Assembly (NCBI GenBank): GCA_902795745.1
Contig: CADBMG010000126.1
Coordinates: 1 to 11,418, forward strand
Source of the DNA: an uncultured Pseudomonadota bacterium
GTDB taxonomy: Bacteria; Pseudomonadota; Alphaproteobacteria; RF32; CAG-239
DNA: 11,418 bases
Reading direction: 5' to 3'
The position numbers were made by a program, and so were the translations under genes. The notes beneath the pieces are model-generated. The model saw only the letters and a program-made list of their open reading frames with translations. It had not been told where the DNA came from and made no database searches. This document shows positions 7,099-11,418 of the stretch, one piece after another. Position 1 is the stretch's first letter, and each line of letters begins with the position of its first letter.

Positions 7099-7128
7099 AA
7101 TAAAATTTTGTTGTATACTCTTTACAAC
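7099..7128 (-). promoter_or_regulatory. candidate PFK promoter with overlapping inverted repeat
   Basis: Minus strand: TTGTAA (7122-7127), 17 nt, TTTATT (7099-7104). The -35 overlaps a 19-bp inverted repeat with half-sites GTTGTA (7110-7115) and TACAAC (7123-7128), separated by 7 nt, which could be a repressor site. Both assignments are tentative in this A+T-rich gap. Confidence 0.35.
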
Positions 7129-7140
7129 TTTGAGATAAAA

Positions 7141-7169
7141 TTTCCAGTAAAAAATGTAGTTATTACAAT
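7141..7169 (+). promoter_or_regulatory. candidate promoter for the DUF465-like gene
   Basis: TTTCCA (7141-7146), 17 nt, TACAAT (7164-7169). The start would be near 7176, and AGGA (7180-7183) then lies close to the transcript 5' end. Confidence 0.4.
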
Positions 7170-7196
7170 TTTTTTTGAAAGGACTATACGAAAAAG

Positions 7197-7409
7197 ATGA
7201 CACCGAAAGAAAAAATTGCCCGCTTGCAACTGGCTTTATGCGAACTCAAACTGGAACAGCGTCATTTGAATACAGATATGGCAAATCTGCTGAAAAACAG
7301 TAATACCATTGATTTTCTGCAAGCGCGCAGATTGAAATCGCTGAAAACAAGTGTAGCAAAAAAAATCAGTGCTGTCGAATCGCGTATAGATCCCAATATC
7401 ATAGCTTAG
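7197..7409 (+). CDS. small DUF465/YdcH-like protein
   Basis: 70 aa, an all-helical hairpin. Residues 4-35 form one charged amphipathic helix. Residues 40-63 (LQARRLKSLKTSVAKKISAVES) form a second, basic one. The ending RIDPNIIA resembles the LTPDIIA ending of alphaproteobacterial DUF465 proteins, whose LKxxKLxLKDxI core is weakly echoed here. The function of that family is unsettled. AGGA at 7180-7183 is 13 nt from the ATG, which is long, but no other start is available in frame. It is a single gene, divergent from PFK, with its own promoter and terminator. Confidence 0.7.
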   Translation: MTPKEKIARLQLALCELKLEQRHLNTDMANLLKNSNTIDFLQARRLKSLKTSVAKKISAVESRIDPNIIA

Positions 7410-7430
7410 TTTTTTGCTTTTATCATTGAG

Positions 7431-7453
7431 GTCGAGGCAACTCGGCTTTTTTT
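7431..7453 (+). terminator. intrinsic terminator
   Basis: GTCGAG (7431-7436), loop GCAA, CTCGGC (7441-7446), then seven T. A six-pair stem with one wobble and a GNRA loop, 21 nt after the DUF465-like stop. Confidence 0.85.
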
Positions 7454-7484
7454 ATTTCAGTAAAATAATTTTTCGTTCACAATC

Positions 7485-7512
7485 TTGCAAACAAACGTTT
7501 TTTATTTATATC
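7485..7512 (+). promoter_or_regulatory. candidate promoter for the OmpH-like pair
   Basis: TTGCAA (7485-7490), 16 nt, TATATC (7507-7512), giving a UTR of about 50 nt before the ATG at 7570. The match is modest. Confidence 0.35.
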
Positions 7513-7557
7513 TTTTTAATAAATGACTGCTAAACTGGTAACGATTTGATTATAAAA

Positions 7558-7563
7558 GGGAGA
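7558..7563 (+). promoter_or_regulatory. ribosome binding site fixing the start at 7570
   Basis: GGGAGA, 6 nt before the ATG at 7570. The earlier in-frame ATG at 7546 has no such site and would include this one in its coding region. Confidence 0.75.
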
Positions 7564-7569
7564 AATCAA

Positions 7570-7968
7570 ATGACAAATGAGCAAAAATCAGAAACATTGA
7601 TAGGTGTTGTTAATATCGAAGCTTTGGTGAATCAATCACCGAAAGTTATTGCGTTAAAAGAAGAACAACAGTCTAAGCGTAATGATTTGCAAAGTTGGGT
7701 TAATTGGGCGAATGCTGAAATTGAAGCACAAACCGATGCTGCCCAAAAAGCTGATTTAAGCAAAAAATATCAAGAAGAGTTAAACAAACGCCAGTTGACA
7801 ATTAATAATGAGTATGCCCAAAAAGTTCAAGCTATTGACAATGAATTAAATACCTTGATTGCCAACATTGCTAAGGCTGAAAAACTGGAATATGTTTTTA
7901 ACCGCGGTGCCGTTGTGTTTGGTGGCAAAGATATAACTCAACAAGCCATTGATGCTCTCAAAAAGTAA
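7570..7968 (+). CDS. OmpH/Skp-like protein without signal peptide (copy 1)
   Basis: 132 aa from the ATG with GGGAGA in front. The plan is that of the OmpH/Skp family. There is a short beta strand (IGVVNIEALVNQSP, residues 11-24), a long charged helical hairpin (about 25-105, with the turn around 55-62), and a closing EYVFNRGAVVFGGKDIT (107-123). That closing block matches the YGGxDIT ending of family members. Skp and OmpH proteins are normally periplasmic chaperones for outer-membrane proteins, with a cleaved signal peptide. Here the polar N-terminus MTNEQKSETL leads straight into the first strand, so a cytoplasmic location is predicted. It is followed after 18 nt by a paralogue in the same operon. 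The family call is good; the function in the cytoplasm is unknown. Confidence 0.85.
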   Translation: MTNEQKSETLIGVVNIEALVNQSPKVIALKEEQQSKRNDLQSWVNWANAEIEAQTDAAQKADLSKKYQEELNKRQLTINNEYAQKVQAIDNELNTLIANIAKAEKLEYVFNRGAVVFGGKDITQQAIDALKK

Positions 7969-7986
7969 CGTAAAAGGATTAGGAAT

Positions 7987-8478
7987 ATGAAAAAAACAGA
8001 TAGCAAAAAAAATACCGCAACCAGCGCAGCAAAAAAGACTGCACCGGTTGCAACCAAAAACAAAAGCACAACAAAAACTTCTTCAACGACATCTTTGAAT
8101 GATGCCAAAATTGCCATTGTTGATATTCAGGCTTTAGTGAACCAGACTCCGTCTGTTTTGGCTTTGCGCGCCGAACAACAAAAGAATTCCTCAATTATTC
8201 AAAGTTGGGTTAATGATCGCAACAGAGAATTGAGCCAAATTGCCGACCAAAATGCAAGAGCATCAATTTCTCAGCAATATCAAATTGAATTGAATAAGCG
8301 CCAACAATTATTGCAAAGCCAGTATGCTCTTAAAGTTCAAGCTATTGATGCAGAATTATCAAAACTGATTTCCGATGTGGCAACCAGCAAAAAATTGGAT
8401 TATGTTTTTGCCAAAGGCATGGTGGTATTCGGCGGCACAGACATTACCGCTGATGTAGCAAAACTTTTGAAGAAGTAA
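7987..8478 (+). CDS. OmpH/Skp-like protein with Lys/Thr/Ala-rich N-terminal tail (copy 2)
   Basis: 163 aa, with AGGA (7975-7978) 8 nt before the ATG. Residues 1-38 form a low-complexity tail of Lys, Thr, Ser and Ala (AAKKTAPVATKNK-like) with no hydrophobic core, so it is not a signal peptide. It resembles histone-H1-like or linker tails. Residues 41-163 are an OmpH-like domain parallel to copy 1. Shared blocks are ALVNQ-P, EQQ, QSWVN, YQ-ELNKRQ, KVQAID-EL, LI, and YVF--G-VVFGG-DIT. It is the second gene of the tandem pair, clearly a paralogue. The two could form mixed trimers, since Skp is a trimer. The basic tail suggests binding to nucleic acid or an acidic surface; that is inference. Confidence 0.85.
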   Translation: MKKTDSKKNTATSAAKKTAPVATKNKSTTKTSSTTSLNDAKIAIVDIQALVNQTPSVLALRAEQQKNSSIIQSWVNDRNRELSQIADQNARASISQQYQIELNKRQQLLQSQYALKVQAIDAELSKLISDVATSKKLDYVFAKGMVVFGGTDITADVAKLLKK

Positions 8479-8498
8479 GTTTCATCATAACTCCTCCC

Positions 8499-8527
8499 AG
8501 CCCTACCTCTGATGGTGGGGCTTTTTT
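8499..8527 (+). terminator. intrinsic terminator of the OmpH-like operon
   Basis: AGCCCTACC (8499-8507), loop TCTGAT, GGTGGGGCT (8514-8522), with a T run to 8527. Nine pairs including one wobble, 20 nt after the stop. Confidence 0.9.
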
Positions 8528-8548
8528 AATGTAAGTTATGTATAAAAT

Positions 8549-8572
8549 TACCGCTGATTTTCATCAGCGGTA
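8549..8572 (-). terminator. hairpin downstream of rplQ, probable terminator
   Basis: A perfect 10-bp stem, TACCGCTGAT (8549-8558) with ATCAGCGGTA (8563-8572) and a 4-nt loop. On the minus strand it is followed by ATTTTATA, a modest U tract. It lies 33 nt past the rplQ stop. Confidence 0.65.
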
Positions 8573-8604
8573 GGAGTGGAGTCATGAAAAATGATATAGA
8601 AAAC

Positions 8605-9066
8605 TTATTTTTCAACTGTTTCTTCTTTGTTTTCAGCAGCTTCTGCTTCTGCAGCGGCTGCACGCTCAGCAGCTACGCGAGCCAAGTCTTTAGCTCCTTT
8701 GGCATTAACGTCGCGGTCAACCAATTCAATGATTGCCATCGGCGCGCAATCGCCATAACGAAAACCGGCTTTCAAAACGCGAGTATAACCGCCTTTGCGG
8801 TCTTTATAGCGCTCAGCCAAAGTTGAAAACAGCTTAGAAACGACTTCATTATCGCGCAAAAAAGCGGCAGCCAGACGACGGCTGTTCAAATCGCCTTTTT
8901 TAGCATAAGTAATCATATTATCAGCAAAAGTCCTGAGTTCTTTTGCACGAGTTAACGTAATTTTTATTTGTTCGTGTGTCAACAGAGCGTTCGTCAAATT
9001 AGAAAACAAAGCGCGTCTTTGGCTTGTCGGCATACTAAACTTGCGATGTGCATCACCATGTCTCAT
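8605..9066 (-). CDS. rplQ: 50S ribosomal protein L17
   Basis: 153 aa. A component of the large ribosomal subunit near the peptide exit tunnel. Signature parts are MRHGDAHRKF (1-10), the SQRRALFSNL helix (15-24), LLTHEQIKITLTRAKELR (28-45), RRLAAAFLRDNEVVSKLF (63-80), and the C-terminal core GGYTRVLKAGFRYGDCAPMAIIELVDR (92-118). An Ala/Glu/Lys-rich tail of about 35 residues follows, as in many alphaproteobacterial L17 proteins. AAGGA lies 9 nt upstream (9076-9080). L17 usually follows rpoA at the end of the alpha operon. Here rpoA is absent upstream and the gene has its own promoter behind ychF, so it has been separated from that operon. Confidence 0.97.
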   Translation of the reverse strand: MRHGDAHRKFSMPTSQRRALFSNLTNALLTHEQIKITLTRAKELRTFADNMITYAKKGDLNSRRLAAAFLRDNEVVSKLFSTLAERYKDRKGGYTRVLKAGFRYGDCAPMAIIELVDRDVNAKGAKDLARVAAERAAAAEAEAAENKEETVEK

Positions 9067-9170
9067 AATGTAAAATCCTTTCTATTTGTTATGCTTTGCA
9101 CGGGCAAAGCGGGTAAAAGCCTGATTTCTACTACGGTTACCTTTTCAGGTTCATACATAGAAATCACCAT
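9063..9170 (-). CDS. possible small ORF in the rplQ leader (low confidence)
   Basis: An open frame of 35 codons on the minus strand, starting MVISMYEPEK and ending RKDFTL. Its TGA overlaps the rplQ ATG as ATGA, the geometry of translational coupling. The ATG at 9170 has no Shine-Dalgarno and would sit about 5 nt from the predicted transcript start. It covers both leader hairpins, so the openness of the frame could be chance. An inner ATG gives MYEPEK. No homologue is recognised. Confidence 0.2.
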   Translation of the reverse strand: MVISMYEPEKVTVVEIRLLPALPVQSITNRKDFTL

Positions 9171-9175
9171 ATATC
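9093..9175 (-). promoter_or_regulatory. structured 5' leader of rplQ
   Basis: The leader can form two domains on the minus strand. The outer stem is GATTTCTA (9158-9165) with TAGAAATC (9123-9130), enclosing a small ACCT-GAAA-AGGT hairpin (9139-9150) with a GNRA loop. A second hairpin, GCTTTGC-CCGT-GCAAAGC (9093-9110), ends about 13 nt before the AAGGA site. The arrangement fits a leader that senses a ribosomal protein and controls initiation. It resembles no riboswitch class I know. Confidence 0.45.
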
Positions 9176-9181
9176 GGGTTG

Positions 9182-9210
9182 CTTGTAACATACTTATTTT
9201 CAAAAAGCAA
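9182..9210 (-). promoter_or_regulatory. rplQ promoter
   Basis: Minus strand: TTGCTT (9205-9210), 17 nt, TACAAG (9182-9187) preceded by TGT, making an extended -10. The start would be near 9175, giving a leader of about 109 nt. Confidence 0.65.
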
Positions 9211-9244
9211 GAAGATTCTTTGCAAAAATTTGATGTTATAGGAG

Positions 9245-9276
9245 AAAGCTCCGCGATATGAAAAAAGCGGAGCTTT
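9245..9276 (-). terminator. hairpin after ychF, probable terminator
   Basis: A perfect 10-bp inverted repeat, AAAGCTCCGC (9245-9254) and GCGGAGCTTT (9267-9276), with a 12-nt loop, 22 nt past the ychF stop. The following U tract on the minus strand is short. The T-rich stretch after it on the plus strand is better, so it may also block plus-strand transcription. Confidence 0.65.
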
Positions 9277-9298
9277 GACTTTTTAAATTTTCTATCTG

Positions 9299-10408
9299 TT
9301 ATACATTAAACAAAAAATTCATCAAATCGCCATCTTGAACTAAATAATCTTTACCCTCCGAGCGAATCTTACCGGCATCGCGACACCCTTGTTCACCGCC
9401 GAATTTCACATAGTCGTCATACGAAATAGTTTCTGCACGAATGAATCCGCGTTCAAAATCCGAGTGAATTATACCGGCACATTGCGGTGCTTTCATCCCC
9501 TTAACAAAAGTCCACGCGCGCACTTCTTTCGGTCCGGCGGTAAAATAGGTTTGCAAGCCCAGCAAGTTGTATCCGGCGTGGATAATCTTTGCCAAACCGG
9601 TTTCTTCTAAACCAAGAGCTTCCAGAAAGTCTTTCTTTTCTTCTTCTGATTCCAATTGTGCAACTTCAGCTTCAATTTCTGCGGAAATAATCACGCTTTG
9701 TGCTCCCTCAGCTTTTGCCATTTCTGCCACACGAGAAGAAAACTCATTGCCGGATGCGGCCGAATCTTCATCTACGTTACAAACATACAAGACCGGTTTA
9801 GAGGTTAATAATTGCAACATTTTATACGCTTTATACGCTTCTTTATCTGCTGCGTCAGGTGCTGCGGTTATTGCCGGTTTACCTTGTTCCAAAGCGGCAA
9901 TAATCGGCGTTACCACCCGTACATAAACAGCAGATTCTTTGTCACCGGCACGAGCTTTTTTCTGCCATTGATCAAAACGCTTGCTTAGCGAATCCAAATC
10001 AGCAATCATTAATTCGGTTTTTACTGTTTCGGCATCACGTACCGGATCAATCGAACCTTCAACATGGGTAATATTATCATTTTCAAAACAGCGTAAAACG
10101 TGGATGATAGCATCAGTTTCACGAATATTTGCTAAAAATTGGTTTCCTAACCCTTCACCCTTTGAGGCACCTTTTACCAATCCGGCAATATCAACAAACT
10201 CCAATTGTGTCGGTACAATGTTTTTCGGCTTTACCATTTCCACCAACTTATCCAAACGCTTATCAGGAACAGCCACTCGTCCCGTATTCGGCTCAATGGT
10301 GCAGAACGGAAAATTTGCTGCCTGCGCCGCAATGGTTTGCGTTAAGGCATTAAACAATGTTGATTTTCCGACATTCGGCAAACCGACAATACCGCAATTA
10401 AAACCCAT
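9299..10408 (-). CDS. ychF: YchF/Obg-family translation-associated NTPase
   Basis: 369 aa, the full family length. Cytoplasmic, ribosome-associated P-loop NTPase of the TRAFAC Obg group; family members prefer ATP and act in translation and stress or redox responses. G1 is GLPNVGKS (9-16), switch I lies around FPFCTIEPNTG (33-43), and G3 is DIAGLVKG (73-80). G4 is NVDE (211-214) instead of NKxD, which explains the ATP preference. A helical insertion spans about 135-200. The C-terminal TGS domain runs from about 285 to the end (AGPKEVRAWTF ... GCRDAGKIRSEGKDYLVQDGD). GGAGA precedes the ATG. In many Proteobacteria it follows pth; here the upstream neighbour is divergent and the gene has its own promoter. 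Confidence 0.98.
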   Translation of the reverse strand: MGFNCGIVGLPNVGKSTLFNALTQTIAAQAANFPFCTIEPNTGRVAVPDKRLDKLVEMVKPKNIVPTQLEFVDIAGLVKGASKGEGLGNQFLANIRETDAIIHVLRCFENDNITHVEGSIDPVRDAETVKTELMIADLDSLSKRFDQWQKKARAGDKESAVYVRVVTPIIAALEQGKPAITAAPDAADKEAYKAYKMLQLLTSKPVLYVCNVDEDSAASGNEFSSRVAEMAKAEGAQSVIISAEIEAEVAQLESEEEKKDFLEALGLEETGLAKIIHAGYNLLGLQTYFTAGPKEVRAWTFVKGMKAPQCAGIIHSDFERGFIRAETISYDDYVKFGGEQGCRDAGKIRSEGKDYLVQDGDLMNFLFNV

Positions 10409-10444
10409 TTTCTCTTCTCCGTATCATATTTTCAAATTGTGTTG

Positions 10445-10473
10445 TTTATAATTCATCTTTGCATATTAAGCAA
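10445..10473 (-). promoter_or_regulatory. ychF promoter
   Basis: Minus strand: TTGCTT (10468-10473), 17 nt, TATAAA (10445-10450). The start would be near 10438, with a UTR of about 30 nt. Confidence 0.7.
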
Positions 10474-10515
10474 GCATATTTTTGCAAAGCGCATTTTTCG
10501 GCTATAAAACATAAA

Positions 10516-10550
10516 AAGCATTTGACTTATGCTTAAAATAAACCTAAGGT
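10516..10550 (+). promoter_or_regulatory. candidate promoter and palindrome for the repeat-protein gene
   Basis: TTGACT (10522-10527), 17 nt, and a weak TAAGGT (10545-10550). The -35 sits exactly in the loop of an inverted repeat, AAGCAT (10516-10521) and ATGCTT (10529-10534), as an operator might. The start would be near 10557. Confidence 0.35.
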
Positions 10551-10576
10551 GCAAATGTAGGTGAGGATGTGAATTA

Positions 10577-11302
10577 ATGAAAATCTGGCAAAAAATTTAT
10601 TTTGAAAAGGACGGTGTAAGGATAAAAAAATATAAGTTTTGCGGCATTACCGTACTCCGTGAAGAAAAAGCATCAATCACCAAAACCCTCAATATTTTGG
10701 GGTTAAAGTTTTCAAAGAAAATTCACTCCAAAAAATCTTTATCTGATTATCAACTGTTTAAATCCTCCGAATATTTTGATAAAAAATGGTATTTACAACA
10801 ATATCCCGATGTTGCAGGGGCGCATATTGATCCGTTGGAGCACTACATTAAAATCGGATGGCGTGAGGGTTACAAACCGTGTAAAAAATTTGATACTCAA
10901 TTTTATTTGCAAAAATATCCTGATGTAGTCAGAGATGATATAAATCCTCTGCGGCACTATATTCTGTACGGTAAAAAAGAGGGGAGACTTATTAATCCTG
11001 ATGACCGGCCGAGCTACATGAGAAAAGTTTGGCGTAAACTATTTAAACATCGCAAGTCCAGACCATTTGTAGAACAGCATCAAGCGCAAATAGTGGCTGC
11101 GTCAAAATTCTTCGATCCCGAATGGTATGAACATACATACAAAAACAGCATAACGGCAGAAAGTAATTTAGCCGCCAATTATCTGCGTAATTATACCCGC
11201 GATCCAGGACCGGAATTCAGCTCCAAAGAATACTTGTTGATTAATCCTGACGTAGCGGCAAGCAAAATGAATCCGCTTTTGCATTACGAACAATGGGGTT
11301 AG
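10577..11302 (+). CDS. YPDVA-repeat protein, N-terminal part up to an in-frame amber codon
   Basis: 241 aa, with GAGGA (10563-10567) 9 nt before the ATG. The first 55 residues are basic, with two GI/GL-containing strands (KFCGITVLREE and ILGLKFSKK). Four copies of a roughly 35-residue module follow. Copy 1 is 66-102 (EYFDKKWYLQQYPDVAGA, IDPLEHYIKIGWREG). Copy 2 is 105-141 (FYLQKYPDV, INPLRHYILYGKKEG). A basic linker (142-175) leads to a degenerate copy 3 (179-212). Copy 4 is 216-241 (YLLINPDVAAS, MNPLLHYEQWG). Such modules are known next to glycosyltransferase domains in large glycan-synthesis proteins. There is no signal peptide. Copy 4 is cut by TAG in the middle of its G-x-(K/R)E ending, and the frame continues beyond. 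This is either the N-terminal remnant of a broken gene or a read-through product. Confidence 0.75.
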   Translation: MKIWQKIYFEKDGVRIKKYKFCGITVLREEKASITKTLNILGLKFSKKIHSKKSLSDYQLFKSSEYFDKKWYLQQYPDVAGAHIDPLEHYIKIGWREGYKPCKKFDTQFYLQKYPDVVRDDINPLRHYILYGKKEGRLINPDDRPSYMRKVWRKLFKHRKSRPFVEQHQAQIVAASKFFDPEWYEHTYKNSITAESNLAANYLRNYTRDPGPEFSSKEYLLINPDVAASKMNPLLHYEQWG

Positions 11303-11418
11303 AAAGAAAAACGAGCTATTTCATTGGCTGACATAAAGCCATTTGTTTTTCCGCAAGGCACAGCGGATATCAAAAGAAAAAACTATGCACGCCAAAATAC
11401 TAAGCATAAAATTGTTTC
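11303..11418 (+). pseudogene. in-frame continuation of the YPDVA-repeat gene after the amber codon (partial)
   Basis: Directly after TAG (11300-11302) the same frame stays open for 38 codons to the window edge. It reads KEKRAISLADIKPFVFPQGT, then DIKRKNYARQNTKHKIV. KEKR completes the module ending seen as WREGY and KKEGR in copies 1 and 2, so the nonsense codon replaces one residue: Trp TGG or Lys AAG would each be one base away. The basic stretch ending KHKIV looks like the entry into a first beta strand of a following domain, perhaps a glycosyltransferase, which would lie outside the window. Confidence 0.6.

Noticed and set aside
7069..7203. Extended 45-residue N-terminus for phosphofructokinase
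   Set aside because: The extension is A+T-rich and unlike PFK. The GGAG site at 7076-7079 and the family's usual start both point to 7068, and the extension would cover the candidate promoter.
8584..9261. Plus-strand ORFs antisense to rplQ and its leader
   Set aside because: They are frame shadows of rplQ and of its leader, without translation signals.
9389..10451. Several plus-strand ORFs opposite ychF
   Set aside because: ychF is an unmistakable full-length family member on the other strand; these are shadows.
10640..11302. CRISPR array or DNA tandem repeat in the repeat-protein gene
   Set aside because: The repeats are at protein level only, diverged in DNA, and differ in spacing.

Overview
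The window looks like chromosome of an A+T-rich alphaproteobacterium, probably host-associated. Three observations support this. The 16S rRNA 5' end has alphaproteobacterial wording in its variable helices. Ribosomal protein L17 begins with the alphaproteobacterial MRHG-AHRK form. The right end carries the YPDVA...PL.HY repeat type seen in large glycan-related proteins of gut and environmental Alphaproteobacteria. The lineage is inferred from memory of these families, not from a search.

Layout from left to right. (1) Positions 1-295 are the 5' end of a 16S rRNA gene read leftward. Its roughly 250-nt leader contains a G+C-rich, hairpin-forming island, and it has a near-consensus rrn promoter (TTGACA-17-TATAAG). 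(2) 828-1730 (+) encodes a lipase-like alpha/beta-hydrolase fold that seems to have lost its catalytic residues. 1826-2734 (+) encodes a four-helix membrane protein with an unknown soluble C-terminal domain. A bidirectional terminator follows. (3) 2788-4341 (-) is a two-gene operon of unknown soluble proteins. It is divergent from 4498-5211 (+), another unknown, and both are driven by consensus-like promoters lying back to back. (4) 5253-7068 (-) is an operon of 6-phosphofructokinase and a class I SAM methyltransferase. It is divergent from a small DUF465-like gene at 7197-7409 (+). (5) 7570-8478 (+) is a tandem pair of OmpH/Skp-like proteins, both without a signal peptide; the second has a Lys/Thr/Ala-rich tail. 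(6) 8605-10408 (-) holds rplQ and ychF, each with its own promoter. rplQ is not attached to rpoA and has a structured leader. (7) 10577 to the window end (+) is a YPDVA-repeat protein whose reading frame is interrupted by one in-frame amber codon at 11300.

The recognisable genes are housekeeping functions: rRNA, L17, YchF and PFK. They are interspersed with lineage-specific orphan genes. Most genes are flanked by clear hairpin terminators and individually recognisable promoters, so transcription units are short. I saw no mobile element, CRISPR array, tRNA or phage gene. The most notable signals are the leaderless Skp-like pair, the apparent pseudo-hydrolase, the amber-interrupted repeat protein and the structured rplQ leader.
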